From NCBI GenBank assembly GCA_905207705.1, contig CAJLMA010000001.1, forward strand, positions 248,001 to 312,000: DNA of 64,000 bases, in the 5' to 3' direction. The DNA is from an uncultured Prevotellaceae bacterium. GTDB taxonomy: Bacteria > Bacteroidota > Bacteroidia > Bacteroidales > Muribaculaceae. This document shows, piece after piece, positions 36,116 through 45,583 of the stretch (positions are counted from its first letter, which is position 1; each line of letters begins with the position of its first letter). The notes beneath the pieces are model-generated. The model was not told the origin of the DNA. It did no database searches and was given only the letters and a program-made list of their open reading frames with translations. A program made the translations under genes and the position numbers.

Positions 36116-38602
36116 TTAAAACTTTAAGAACCGTCCTGTCATACTTACCTTATTATCCGCGACTTGTTCCGGAGTTCCCTGAGCGATTATAAGTCCACCC
36201 TCTTCCCCTCCACCCGGACCAAGGTCAATCACATAATCACAGTTGGCAATGACATCCAAATCATGTTCGATGACAATTACAGTCGCTCCTAAGTCAAGCA
36301 ATTGTTGAAATACTTTTATTAGAGTCTGCGTGTCGAGCGGATGAAGTCCTATAGTCGGCTCATCAAAGACAAAAATGCTGTCATCTTGCCTAATACCCAT
36401 CTCGGCAGCCAATTTCAATCGCTGAGCCTCTCCGCCCGAAAGGCTCGTAGTCGCCTCTCCGAGAGTTATGTAGCCCAATCCTATATGGTCGAGGGAAGCC
36501 AAACGCGACTGCAATACTTTATAATGCGACAGCACTCTCTCCGCGTCCGACACATCCATCCTCATCAAGTCTGGCAAAGAATAACTATATCCGTCAGCCG
36601 CTTTATAAAGGAATTCCTTTGCCTTCTGCGAATAACGTGAGCCATGGCACTCGGGACATGGAATATCAACATCAGGAAGGAATTGCACATCAAGGCTGAC
36701 GGTACCTGTACCATCGCACACAGGGCAGCGCAAACTGCCTGTATTGTAGGAGAAATCGCCTGCCTTTACCGACAATTCTTTTGCTGTCCGGGTCTTGGCA
36801 AACAACTTACGCAAGTCGTCATGCACATTGGCATACGTTGCCACGGTCGACCGCACATTTGCTCCAATAGGAGTAGAATCGATCAACTTGACGTTCCGTA
36901 TGCCGTCAGCCGAAATACTTTTCACATGGCCGGGTAAAGGCTCCTTCTTGATGGCAGCTTGAAGAGCGGGCACAAGACTCTCGAGAATGGTGGTAGTCTT
37001 GCCCGAACCCGACACACCTGTTATGGCTGTCATGCGTCCTTTAGGTATGCGCAGCTCAAGTGGATGCACAGTATGGATTTGCCCGGTCTTCATCTCAATA
37101 GCTCCAATGGAGAACATTTCATCTTGCGAGGCTCGTTTTCGCACTGCACGAATGCTTTTATCGGCAAAAAACGGTCCTATCAATGAATGTGGATTATTTC
37201 CCAGCTGTTCCACAGTCCCTTGAGCTATTATTTCGCCGCCTTTGGCTCCGGCTTGCGGTCCCAATTCAATCATCCAATCTGCATTGCGTAAAATCTGCAC
37301 GTCATGATCCACGAGCAACACAGAGTTACCGTCATCCGTCAAATCTTTCATCACCCCGGCAAGGCCGTCGATATTTATAGGATGCAATCCTATTGACGGC
37401 TCATCAAGCACATATATCACTCCGGTAGTTCTATTGCGCACGCATCGTGCCAACTGCATTCTCTGGCGTTCTCCGGTAGAAAGTGTCGAGCCTGCACGAT
37501 CAAGACTGAGATAAGACAAACCAAGTTCCATGAGCCGCCGTGAAGTATCAAAATACGACTGGCTGATGCTTTGGCACATTGGACGCATCTCTTCGGGCAA
37601 CCATGTCGGAATATTTTTTACCCATTCATTAAGCCTGCTTAAGGTCATGGTACAGGCTTGAGACAGATTAATTCCGCAAATCAATGGAGCCCGCGCAGCA
37701 TCGTTCAGTCGTGTACCGTGGCAATCGGGACATATATCCTGCTTCAAGAACTTCTCTACCCTCTTCATTCCTTTGTCGTCTTTTACTTTCGACAAAGCGT
37801 TCTCCACTGTGTAAACGGCATTATAGTATGTAAAATCCATCTCAGCCGACACTTCCGAACTTTTACTTTTGTATATTATATGCTTCTTGACGGCAGGACC
37901 ATGATATACAATTTCTTTTTCTTCGGGAGACAAATCTTTAAATGGCACATCGGTACGAACCCCCATGGCCCCGCACACTTGGGTCATCAAAGTCCACATC
38001 AACGAGTTCCATGGAGCCACAGCTCCCTGATCGATAGTCAGATTCGGATTCGGTATAAGCGTCGATTCATCTACGGTCATAACAGTGCCGACACCACCAC
38101 ACTTCTTACATGCTCCACTACTGTTGAACGCCAGTTCCTCAGCCGAAGGAGCAAAGAAACTGACTCCGCATTCGGGACACACAATCTCCCTGCCTGCGGC
38201 CACGTTCAACGTTGGTCGGCAATAATGTCCGTTGGGACAACGATGGCTTGCAAGTCGAGAAAACATCAGACGTAAGCTGTTGAGAAGTTCTGTCCCCGTA
38301 CCAAAAGTGCTGCGTATGCCTGGCACACCTGGACGTTGACGCAATGCTATGGCTGCCGGCACATATAGTATGTCGTCAACATCGGCCTTGGTCGCCTGAG
38401 ATATGCGCCGACGCGTGTAAGTGGACAATGCCTCCAGATAACGGCGCGATCCTTCGGCATAAACCACGCCTAATGCCAACGACGACTTCCCGGACCCCGA
38501 CACTCCGGCCACACCGACAATCTTGTTAAGCGGTATGTCGACGTCAATCCCTTTCAAGTTATGAACCCTTGCTCCTCGTATCTCAATTTTATCTTGTTTC
38601 AT
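36116..38602 (-). CDS. UvrA2-type ABC ATPase (excinuclease A paralogue)
   Basis: UvrA-family twin ABC ATPase. Seen: Walker A motifs GVSGSGKSSLA near the start and GVSGSGKTTTIL in the second half, ABC signatures LSTGERQRMQLA and LSGGEAQRLKLA, Walker B VLDEPSIGLHP and VFDEPTIGLHP, and CxxC zinc motifs (CPECG.. CKKCGG; CPVCDGTG.. CPECHGS). At 828 residues it is shorter than standard UvrA (about 940), which fits the UvrA2 class lacking the UvrB-binding region; such proteins have been linked to drug tolerance or accessory repair. Start at the ATG 38602; the frame extends to a TTG at 38611. Confidence 0.85.
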   Translation of the reverse strand: MKQDKIEIRGARVHNLKGIDVDIPLNKIVGVAGVSGSGKSSLALGVVYAEGSRRYLEALSTYTRRRISQATKADVDDILYVPAAIALRQRPGVPGIRSTFGTGTELLNSLRLMFSRLASHRCPNGHYCRPTLNVAAGREIVCPECGVSFFAPSAEELAFNSSGACKKCGGVGTVMTVDESTLIPNPNLTIDQGAVAPWNSLMWTLMTQVCGAMGVRTDVPFKDLSPEEKEIVYHGPAVKKHIIYKSKSSEVSAEMDFTYYNAVYTVENALSKVKDDKGMKRVEKFLKQDICPDCHGTRLNDAARAPLICGINLSQACTMTLSRLNEWVKNIPTWLPEEMRPMCQSISQSYFDTSRRLMELGLSYLSLDRAGSTLSTGERQRMQLARCVRNRTTGVIYVLDEPSIGLHPINIDGLAGVMKDLTDDGNSVLLVDHDVQILRNADWMIELGPQAGAKGGEIIAQGTVEQLGNNPHSLIGPFFADKSIRAVRKRASQDEMFSIGAIEMKTGQIHTVHPLELRIPKGRMTAITGVSGSGKTTTILESLVPALQAAIKKEPLPGHVKSISADGIRNVKLIDSTPIGANVRSTVATYANVHDDLRKLFAKTRTAKELSVKAGDFSYNTGSLRCPVCDGTGTVSLDVQFLPDVDIPCPECHGSRYSQKAKEFLYKAADGYSYSLPDLMRMDVSDAERVLSHYKVLQSRLASLDHIGLGYITLGEATTSLSGGEAQRLKLAAEMGIRQDDSIFVFDEPTIGLHPLDTQTLIKVFQQLLDLGATVIVIEHDLDVIANCDYVIDLGPGGGEEGGLIIAQGTPEQVADNKVSMTGRFLKF

Positions 38603-38843
38603 ATTTCCCAATAATACATATAATCAATGCGGCACTATCCGCAAAACATGTATGCAAGATACATCTTTTTTCAACATGCTCAACAATCACACAGCCGCAT
38701 TTTTCTGCAATTTTCAATTTTTCCATTTTCTTACGCATAAATGCCAACTCCATTATGTATGTATTAAACAAGGCATTATGCAACATCATTTACCTTACCA
38801 CTGCAATATGCATTGCCAACTTTTAAAAAATTAAGGCAAAACT

Positions 38844-38875
38844 CTTGCATAATAGAAAAAACACTTATATCTTTG
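38844..38875 (+). promoter_or_regulatory. Promoter of tRNA-Met
   Basis: CTTG at 38844-38847, 20 bp, TATCTTTG at 38868-38875: a near-perfect Bacteroidota promoter 21 bp ahead of the mature tRNA end. Confidence 0.6.
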
Positions 38876-38896
38876 CACTCGCAAAAGCAAAATGAT

Positions 38897-38970
38897 GGCG
38901 GGATAGCTCAGTTGGTTAGAGCGTCGGATTCATAACCCGGAGGTCTCGAGTTCAATTCTCGATCCCGCTA
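38897..38970 (+). tRNA. tRNA-Met (CAT)
   Basis: A 74-nt cloverleaf: acceptor GGCGGGA paired with TCCCGCT (one G-U), D arm GCTC-AGTTGGTTA-GAGC, anticodon loop TTCATAA, T arm TCGAG-TTCAATT-CTCGA, discriminator A. No encoded CCA. The paired 1-72 position argues against initiator tRNA; an elongator Met is most likely, while a lysidine-modified Ile tRNA cannot be fully ruled out. Confidence 0.93.
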
Positions 38971-38975
38971 CAAGA

Positions 38976-39008
38976 AAAAAGAGACTGCTTTAAAAGCAGT
39001 CTCTTTTT
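38976..39008. terminator. Bidirectional terminator between tRNA-Met and the AraC gene
   Basis: A 13-bp perfect stem (38976-38988 and 38996-39008) with an A tract on the left and T tract on the right, so it can end the tRNA transcript on the plus strand and the AraC-family gene on the minus strand. Confidence 0.85.
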
Positions 39009-39044
39009 ATTTTACTGACCAGCCCAATTCAATAAACCTCAAAT

Positions 39045-39950
39045 TCACGCAATCTGCACTTTCCGATACTCATTAGGCGATCGCCCTACATTTTTCTTGA
39101 ATATGCGGTTGAAATGCTGTGAGTATTGAAACCCAAGTTCATACGCAATCTGGCTCACAGTCTTTTCCGTACCGAGCAACAACTCCTTAGCAACGTCGAT
39201 TATCTTGTTTTGAACATATTCCTGGGCTGTTTTCCCCGTCTCTTTCTTTATCAAATCACCAAAATAATTCGGTGATAAAAATACCTTTTCGGCAAAATAC
39301 CTTACAGTCGGAATGCCAGATGCCTGAGCCTTGCCACTTTGGAAATAATCATCCAACAGCGCTTCAAATTTTGTCAGCACATCCTTATTAGCTACATCTC
39401 GAGTAATAAACTGCCTGTTGTAGAAACGCATGCAATAGTCCAACAACAATTGAATATTTCGGGCAATCAATCGCTTGCTCATCTTGTCAATCGGATGGAC
39501 AAGTTCCATTCTCACCTTTTCAAGACAATCCAAGAAAATTTCCTTTTCCTCCTCCGACAAGTGCAATGCCTCGTTTGAATTATAAGAAAAAAACGAATAT
39601 GTCTTTATTTCATGCCCCAACGAAGTCCCTTTTATCAAATCGGGATGGAACAAAATACCTTTTGCCGTAGGCTTCATGCCATCAAGAATTTCAGTCTCGG
39701 CAATCTGCCCCGGAGCAAAACTAACCACCGTACCCTCTTGATAATCATAACTCTGCCTCCCATACCTAATCTTTCCACATTTTGTATCCTTCAAGTAAAG
39801 GGCATATACGCCATAGTTTATTGTGAAATGAGAAGGGAATTTGGTTGCCTTTGACAAGTCAATTACGCTCACCATCGGATGCAAAGTTTCAAGGCCGAAC
39901 AACATGTTATATTCATCCACGGTATCCATCTTTATCAAATCGTCCATCAC
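39045..39950 (-). CDS. AraC-family transcriptional regulator of the redox island
   Basis: A 301-residue regulator. Seen: an N-terminal cupin-like sensor part (GVYALYLKDTKCGKIRYG.. EGTVVSFAPGQIAETE) and a C-terminal AraC double helix-turn-helix (about 205-298), with VRYFAEKVFLSPNYFGDLIK and VSQIAYELGFQYSQHFNRIF as the two recognition units. It is divergent from the first gene of the island; the 152-bp interval contains its own -7 element (39971-39978) and a tandem operator (40019-40059). It is the obvious candidate to bind the four matching operator pairs found in the island. The gene order recalls the E. coli YqhC (AraC) control of yqhD and dkgA, but the ligand is unknown. Confidence 0.92.
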   Translation of the reverse strand: MMDDLIKMDTVDEYNMLFGLETLHPMVSVIDLSKATKFPSHFTINYGVYALYLKDTKCGKIRYGRQSYDYQEGTVVSFAPGQIAETEILDGMKPTAKGILFHPDLIKGTSLGHEIKTYSFFSYNSNEALHLSEEEKEIFLDCLEKVRMELVHPIDKMSKRLIARNIQLLLDYCMRFYNRQFITRDVANKDVLTKFEALLDDYFQSGKAQASGIPTVRYFAEKVFLSPNYFGDLIKKETGKTAQEYVQNKIIDVAKELLLGTEKTVSQIAYELGFQYSQHFNRIFKKNVGRSPNEYRKVQIA

Positions 39951-39970
39951 TTATCAAAATTTATATATGG

Positions 39971-39978
39971 CAAAAATA
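39971..39978 (-). promoter_or_regulatory. -7 element of the AraC-family gene
   Basis: TATTTTTG on the minus strand, an exact TAnnTTTG match 21 bp before the regulator ATG. No TTTG at the -33 position. The operator pair begins about 40 bp further upstream. Confidence 0.45.
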
Positions 39979-40018
39979 ACACTTATTATTTTAATAGCTA
40001 ACCCGACTGCTACATAAT

Positions 40019-40083
40019 CTGTAAATGAGATACAAACGACAGTAATATAGTTACAAATGTTCACCATCATCCTGTTAATTTTG
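40019..40083 (+). promoter_or_regulatory. Operator pair A and promoter of the first island operon
   Basis: Two 20-bp half-sites, CTGTAAATGAGATACAAACG (40019-40038) and CAGTAATATAGTTACAAATG (40040-40059), in direct repeat with 21-bp period, then the -7 element TAATTTTG at 40076-40083. The second half-site covers the -33 position, which lacks TTTG, as expected for an activator-dependent promoter. It serves the gene at 40103 and, by close spacing, five more to 45463. Confidence 0.7.
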
Positions 40084-40102
40084 CAAAACAACTGATAAAC
40101 CA

Positions 40103-41122
40103 ATGAATATGAATTCTGGTGAAAAAATAAATCGACGCAAATTCATTAAAAACTCCGTACTGGCAGGAGGAGCAATAATTGCGTCAAATTCAATTCCGGC
40201 AAAGGCCATGAGTATTATAGATGTACACAGCAAAGATTCCGTATCGGGAGTTAAAAAATATGATTCACTACTTAAAAATGTATGCGACATCCACATTCAC
40301 GCCAAACCTGATTCGCGAGAACGGTCTATTGACGAATACAGATTCATGAAAGATGCAATAAAAGCAGGCTACCGTGCAGTAATGTTCAAATCCAATGACT
40401 TCAGTTGCCATGACCGCGCCTATCTTATACGCCAAGCACTGCCCGAGGCCGAATGTTTCGGAAGTTTCTGCATGAACCGTGTACACGGTGACAAAGTCAA
40501 TGCTTACGCTGCACAAAAAGCCGTGGAAACGAGTGGAGGCTTGTGCCGCTGTATATGGATGCCGACTTTGGACTCTTCTTTCCAATATAGGCACGAAGGA
40601 CGAAATGAGAAAGGAATCCCCGTAATTGACGATAATGGCAATGTCCTGCCCGAAGTAATAAAAGTGATGGAGATTTGTGCCGAGGCCGGCATAATCTTCG
40701 CAACAGGCCATTCATCGCCCGAAGAAAGCCTCATCCTCGTAAGGAAAGCCGGCGAAGTAGGAGTTGGACGAATTGTTGTAACACATGCCAATTCATATAT
40801 TTGGACAATGACTAACGACCAAATCAAGAAGTGCATGGACCTTGGAGCTTTCATTGAATACTGTTATCTGCCTTGCTTATGGGGCGAAGGCACGCAAATG
40901 CTACAATATCAACGTCAGAGCATCAAGCAATTCACAGCTTTTACCACTATCGACCCGTCAAGGAGCTTCATTTCAACCGATTTGGGACAATCAGTCATGC
41001 CACACCCGATAGATGGCATGAGGGATTGCATTTTAAATTTGCAATCGGAAGGAGTGTCGCAAAACGACATAGATTTAATGGTACGCCATAATCCTGCATG
41101 GCTCATAGGTCTCGAAAAATAA
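40103..41122 (+). CDS. Amidohydrolase-like (DUF6282-type) protein with Tat-like signal
   Basis: A 339-residue protein resembling DUF6282 metal-dependent hydrolases of the amidohydrolase class. Seen: a Tat-like N-terminus (NRRKFIKNSVLAGGAIIAS), a DIHIHAKPDSRE metal-site motif near residue 73, then ATGHSSPEES and VVTHANS strands, which are typical ligand positions of this fold. Substrate unknown. First gene of operon A; its stop lies 15 bp before the next gene's ATG. Confidence 0.7.
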   Translation: MNMNSGEKINRRKFIKNSVLAGGAIIASNSIPAKAMSIIDVHSKDSVSGVKKYDSLLKNVCDIHIHAKPDSRERSIDEYRFMKDAIKAGYRAVMFKSNDFSCHDRAYLIRQALPEAECFGSFCMNRVHGDKVNAYAAQKAVETSGGLCRCIWMPTLDSSFQYRHEGRNEKGIPVIDDNGNVLPEVIKVMEICAEAGIIFATGHSSPEESLILVRKAGEVGVGRIVVTHANSYIWTMTNDQIKKCMDLGAFIEYCYLPCLWGEGTQMLQYQRQSIKQFTAFTTIDPSRSFISTDLGQSVMPHPIDGMRDCILNLQSEGVSQNDIDLMVRHNPAWLIGLEK

Positions 41123-41136
41123 AAAACGATAATACT

Positions 41137-42426
41137 ATGGACAGAAGAAATTTCATAAGAAGCGGACTGCTCGCTGCAGCGGCCGGAGCAATCTCAGGGC
41201 CGAAAGTTATTGCGCAAGAGGCCGAAAGACATGTTGCAATGGAACAGTTGTCAAAAGAGATTCTAAACTATAACCCACAAATGCAATACCGCCCCATGGG
41301 ACACACCGGCGTCAACGTGTCGGCCTTGGGCTTCGGCATGTTGCGTTTACCCATGAAAAACGGGCATGTCAACTTCGACCAGACTACACCGATGGTACGT
41401 CGTGCTATTGAAGGAGGCGTGAACTACATCGATACCGGACGCGTTTACATCGGTGGAGAAAGTGAACAAGCAGTAGGTAAAGCTCTCGCAGGAGGTTGGC
41501 GCGACAAAGTGTATGTCACGTCCAAGATGCCTTGGTGGGAAATGCAGAGCGCTGATGATTTTGAAAAATTCTTTGACATGTCGCGGCGTACTATCGGCAC
41601 CGACGTGATAGATTTCTACCACATCCACATGATAATGCACCGTGCATGGAAAGATTATGTGCTTCCATACAAGCTGATAGAGAAAATGGAAAATCTTAAG
41701 GCGCAAGGGAAAATACGATTCATGGGATTCTCTTTCCACGACAGCCTGCAACTTTTCAAGAAGGTTGTGGAATACACTCCATCATGGGACTTCTGCCTGA
41801 TACAGCACAATTATCTCGACTACGAATATGAAGCAGGCGTGCTCGGCCCCAAATATGCTGCAGCCAATGGGATGGGACTGGCCGTAATGAAACCTGTGCG
41901 CACCGGCCTGCTCGCCAACCTCCCGCAACCCATGAAAGACGCGCTTGTCTCGACAGGGATACACAAACCCGATGCCGAATGGGCTCTCGACTACCTATGG
42001 GACATCCCTGAAGTAAGCGTGGCCGTAAGCGGAATGGGCTCAATGAGCGATGTCGAAGAGAATTTGAAATATGCGGCAAAAGCCAAGCCAAACATGCTCA
42101 CTCCGGCCGAACGTGAAGCATTGGGAGCTGCCATATATGCCTACCGCCACGCGCCGGGACACATCGACTGCACAGGTTGCTATCAATGCATTCCTTGCCC
42201 ACAAAATGTCGCTATCGGTTACATATTTGCCTATGTGTATAACAATTATTTGGTACACAAGAATCTGAAACGTGCCATATCCGACTACACCGTTTCCATG
42301 TCGCCCATCCAACGTGGCGACCCGGCATCTTCCTGCATTAATTGCGGCGAATGTCTTTCAAAATGTCCTCAACATCTCGACATTCCCAATCTGTTGGCCA
42401 AAGTAAAAGAGACTATGGGGAAATAA
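41137..42426 (+). CDS. Aldo/keto reductase with C-terminal Fe-S motifs and Tat-like signal
   Basis: A 429-residue oxidoreductase. Seen: Tat-like start (MDRRNFIRSGLLAAAAG), an AKR barrel beginning YRPMGHTGVNVSALGFGMLR with the Asp/Tyr/Lys/His region (YIDTGRVYIGGES, VTSKMPW, HIHMIMH), and a C-terminal ferredoxin-like part with CTGCYQCIPCPQNV and CINCGECLSKCPQHLDIP, eight Cys suited to 4Fe-4S clusters. AKRs with such tails occur widely in anaerobes. The frame continues to 41098 but the ATG at 41137 gives the twin-arginine start and does not overlap the previous gene. An exported AKR would lack NADPH, so either the signal is not used or the cofactor rides along in the Tat-folded protein. Confidence 0.88.
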   Translation: MDRRNFIRSGLLAAAAGAISGPKVIAQEAERHVAMEQLSKEILNYNPQMQYRPMGHTGVNVSALGFGMLRLPMKNGHVNFDQTTPMVRRAIEGGVNYIDTGRVYIGGESEQAVGKALAGGWRDKVYVTSKMPWWEMQSADDFEKFFDMSRRTIGTDVIDFYHIHMIMHRAWKDYVLPYKLIEKMENLKAQGKIRFMGFSFHDSLQLFKKVVEYTPSWDFCLIQHNYLDYEYEAGVLGPKYAAANGMGLAVMKPVRTGLLANLPQPMKDALVSTGIHKPDAEWALDYLWDIPEVSVAVSGMGSMSDVEENLKYAAKAKPNMLTPAEREALGAAIYAYRHAPGHIDCTGCYQCIPCPQNVAIGYIFAYVYNNYLVHKNLKRAISDYTVSMSPIQRGDPASSCINCGECLSKCPQHLDIPNLLAKVKETMGK

Positions 42427-42447
42427 GCACTCGATAAATATACAAAT

Positions 42448-43314
42448 ATGGAAACCATAAAATTACATAACGGAATAGAAATGCCGATGGAAGGCTTTGG
42501 TGTATTCCAAGTGTCCGACCTTAATGTATGCGAACAGGCCGTATCGGAAGCTATCGCCACGGGTTATCGCCTTATCGACACAGCATCATCTTACAAGAAT
42601 GAAACGGCAGTTGGTGCAGCAATACGCAAATCAGGACTGCCCCGTGAAGACTTCTTTGTCACGTCAAAAGCTTTCATTAACGAAATGGGCTACGAGCAGA
42701 CAAAAGCAGCTTTCCGACAGACGCTTGACAATCTTGGATTCGACTACCTCGACCTGTATCTCGTCCACATGCCTTTCGGCGATTACTACGGAACATGGAG
42801 GGCGATGGAAGAACTATACAAGGAAGGGCGTATCCGTGCCATCGGTGTAAGCAACTTCCAAAGCGACCGCATCATCGACCTGTGCTACACAGCAAAAATC
42901 AATCCGATGGTAAACCAGCTGGAACTGCATCCTTTCTATCAGCGTGAAGAGGAACTTGCCATTTTGCGTGAGTACGGCATAGTGCCGCAAGCGTGGGCTC
43001 CTTTCGCCGAAGGGATGAACGGGATGTTCACCAATCCCGTGCTAAAAGGCATTGCGGAGCGGCACGGCAAGACAGTTGCGCAAGTTATCCTCCGTTGGAA
43101 TGTGCAAAGAGGTGTAGGTATCATTCCGAAATCGGTACACCGCAACCGCATGGAAGAGAATCTTTATATTTGGGATTTTGAACTTTCTGAAGATGACATG
43201 CGACAAATCGCCTCGCTCGACCTTGCACGCCCGCAGATGCTCGATCCGCGCAAGCCGAGCGAAGTACATCGCCTGTTCAACTATTTGGAAAATCCCGTAA
43301 TAACAAGCCTGTAA
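42448..43314 (+). CDS. Aldo/keto reductase, DkgA-like
   Basis: A 288-residue cytoplasmic AKR of the 2,5-diketogluconate/methylglyoxal reductase type. Seen: start METIKLHNGIEMPMEGFGVFQV, catalytic Asp/Tyr in LIDTASSYKNE, Lys in VTSKAFINE, His in YLVHMPFG, and the NADPH loop IPKSVHRNRMEEN. No signal peptide. It is 21 bp after the Fe-S AKR gene. DkgA relatives reduce toxic aldehydes, which fits the island theme. Confidence 0.92.
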   Translation: METIKLHNGIEMPMEGFGVFQVSDLNVCEQAVSEAIATGYRLIDTASSYKNETAVGAAIRKSGLPREDFFVTSKAFINEMGYEQTKAAFRQTLDNLGFDYLDLYLVHMPFGDYYGTWRAMEELYKEGRIRAIGVSNFQSDRIIDLCYTAKINPMVNQLELHPFYQREEELAILREYGIVPQAWAPFAEGMNGMFTNPVLKGIAERHGKTVAQVILRWNVQRGVGIIPKSVHRNRMEENLYIWDFELSEDDMRQIASLDLARPQMLDPRKPSEVHRLFNYLENPVITSL

Positions 43315-43324
43315 AAACATATCT

Positions 43325-44218
43325 ATGCCCAAGCGATTATCTATAATCATAGCTTATTTCCTCATATATGTCGTGTGGGGTTCAACCTACTATTTCATAG
43401 GTGTTGCCCTAAACGGATTCCCTACATTCTTGCTTGGAGCTTTACGTTTCTCAATTGCCGGAATTATCTTGCTCATTGCATGTATGAGTAGAAAAGAGAA
43501 AGTATTTACGCCATCGCTTGTGCGGCGTTCGGCCATAAGCGGAATAATACTTCTTTTCATCGATATGGCCGTGATAATGCTGGCTCAAAGATTCGTAAGC
43601 AGCAGTTTGGTGGCCATCGTTGCGTCTTCCACTGCAATTTGGATTATGCTGTTTGATTTCCCCATGTGGAAATGCAATTTCCATAAGCCATTGAAAATAA
43701 CGGGAATCTTATTGGGGTTCATAGGTGTCGGAATGCTGTATCTTGAGCAGTCCCTCTCCTCTCAAATCTCCACACATCACGAATATGGCATATTAATACT
43801 TATTGCGGGATGCATCTCATGGTCATTCGGCACTTTATACACGAAGTACAAGACATCAGATGCCGAAAATACAAATGAATTTGCAGGTTCTGCTTGGCAA
43901 ATGCTTTTTGCAGGCGGAATGTTCTGGATATGCTCTCTCATGTTCGGCCCTTTGCATGATATTGACATGACGGCAATTCCGGCAACAGCATGGCTGTCGC
44001 TGACCTACCTCATCACATTCGGGTCTCTGATGGCTTATTCAGCCTATGTATGGCTGCTCAAAGTAAGGCCTGCCACTGAGGTTGCGACACATGCCTACGT
44101 CAATCCTGTAATTGCTGTTGCCCTCGGTGCCGGATTAGGGAATGAAGATGTGACAACGATACAATTGCTTGGATTGATAGTAATATTGCTCAGCGTTATG
44201 CTGGTAAACAAAAAATAA
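43325..44218 (+). CDS. EamA/DMT-family transporter
   Basis: A 297-residue inner-membrane protein with about ten hydrophobic segments in two EamA repeats; start LSIIIAYFLIYVVWGSTYYFIGVAL and the second-repeat TYLITFGSLMAYSAYVWLLK..ATEVATHAYVNPVIAVALG are typical. Members export metabolites or amino acids; substrate unknown here. Starts 10 bp after the AKR gene. Confidence 0.9.
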   Translation: MPKRLSIIIAYFLIYVVWGSTYYFIGVALNGFPTFLLGALRFSIAGIILLIACMSRKEKVFTPSLVRRSAISGIILLFIDMAVIMLAQRFVSSSLVAIVASSTAIWIMLFDFPMWKCNFHKPLKITGILLGFIGVGMLYLEQSLSSQISTHHEYGILILIAGCISWSFGTLYTKYKTSDAENTNEFAGSAWQMLFAGGMFWICSLMFGPLHDIDMTAIPATAWLSLTYLITFGSLMAYSAYVWLLKVRPATEVATHAYVNPVIAVALGAGLGNEDVTTIQLLGLIVILLSVMLVNKK

Positions 44219-44233
44219 CTAACGACATTTGAA

Positions 44234-45463
44234 ATGAATCATTCTATTGAAAACGCGACTCCCGTAAAATCGTCCGAACGATATGTAATTCTCGATGCTT
44301 TACGCGGATTCGCCTTACTCGGAATCGCACTTGCCAATTTCCCCGAATTTTCATTATACACGTTCCTCAATGAAGAAGCGGCACAAGCGATGCCGTCACA
44401 CGCCGCCGACCGCATAGTACGTTTCTTGCAATACATGTTCATTGACGGTAAATTTTATACCATTTTCTCTTTGCTTTTCGGCATAGGTTTCTCGATAATC
44501 ATTTCAAATGCACTGAGAAAAGGTGCCGATGGTTTTCGTGTGTTTTATCGTCGCATGGCAATATTGGTGATATTCGGATTCCTGCATCTCATGTTTATAT
44601 GGAGCGGAGACATCTTGATGCTATACGCGCTGCTGGGCTTGTTGCTCCCGTCATTCTGCCACTTGTCCGACAAACGGCTGTTTGTTTGGTCTGCAACAAT
44701 GCTGTTTTTGCCTGTTATTGTCGATTTTATCCAAGAAATATCCAATACATCTTTATCTGCTCCAGTTGTAGAATTACAACAATATTATTGCGCTAAATAC
44801 GGCATTACCGATGCCAATTTCGCTTATTGGCTTCATGACGCAAAAGACTATTGTAGCGTATTTGAATTCCTTATTCAAGGCGCACTTGTACGCGTTCAAG
44901 AATTTATCGACGGGAACCGCTATTTCAAAGTATTCGGACTGTTCTTGCTCGGATTTTATATAGGCAGACACAAGTTATATGCCAATCTTGCCGTGCGACG
45001 ACACCATCTGAATAAAATATTCACTTTCGGGATGCTCATAGGTCTGCCATTATCTGCCTTGTACGCATGGAGCGGAACGCAAGGGCACCCGTTTGGATTG
45101 ACGGTACATTCAATATTGTATATGGTCAGTGTATTCCCACTTGGATTTGCCTATGTCGCAGGAATATGCATATTATTCATGAAACATCCTGAGTGGAAAA
45201 TATTTTCGGTCTTTGCCGCACCGGGACGCATGGCATTAACCAACTATATAATGCAATCGCTGATAGGAATGTTCCTTTTCTATGGCATCGGCCTTGGTTT
45301 TGGTTCAGAGGTTGGATTGTGGCACACCGAGCTGATCGTATTGGGAGTCTTTATTTTCCAGATACTGTTCAGTCATCTTTGGCTTGCCGCATTCAAGTTC
45401 GGACCTCTTGAATGGATATGGCGGATGCTCACCTACGGCAAATGGTTCAACATCCGTAAATAG
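44234..45463 (+). CDS. DUF418 (YeiB-like) membrane protein
   Basis: A 409-residue multi-pass membrane protein. Seen: RYVILDALRGFALLGIALANFPEF at the start, a SLLFGIGFSIIISNALRKG segment, and the C-terminal DUF418 block (GRMALTNYIMQSLIGMFLFYGIGLG.. HLWLAAFKFGPLEWIWR). The family is related to acyltransferase-like membrane proteins; function unknown. Last gene of operon A; operator B begins within its final codons. Confidence 0.9.
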   Translation: MNHSIENATPVKSSERYVILDALRGFALLGIALANFPEFSLYTFLNEEAAQAMPSHAADRIVRFLQYMFIDGKFYTIFSLLFGIGFSIIISNALRKGADGFRVFYRRMAILVIFGFLHLMFIWSGDILMLYALLGLLLPSFCHLSDKRLFVWSATMLFLPVIVDFIQEISNTSLSAPVVELQQYYCAKYGITDANFAYWLHDAKDYCSVFEFLIQGALVRVQEFIDGNRYFKVFGLFLLGFYIGRHKLYANLAVRRHHLNKIFTFGMLIGLPLSALYAWSGTQGHPFGLTVHSILYMVSVFPLGFAYVAGICILFMKHPEWKIFSVFAAPGRMALTNYIMQSLIGMFLFYGIGLGFGSEVGLWHTELIVLGVFIFQILFSHLWLAAFKFGPLEWIWRMLTYGKWFNIRK

Positions 45464-45519
45464 ATTACAAACATGCGTAATTTGGTTAACAACATATCAT
45501 GTACGTCACGCTAACTTTG
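45454..45519 (+). promoter_or_regulatory. Operator pair B and promoter of the alcohol dehydrogenase gene
   Basis: Half-sites CCGTAAATAGATTACAAACA (45454-45473) and GCGTAATTTGGTTAACAACA (45475-45494), 21-bp period, then TAACTTTG at 45512-45519. Layout matches pair A to within one base. The first half-site overlaps the last codons of the DUF418 gene. Confidence 0.65.
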
Positions 45520-45583
45520 TTGTGTGATAAAAGACGTAGACGAAATAAAAAATGTTTTATCATTTATAACATACTACAATAAT

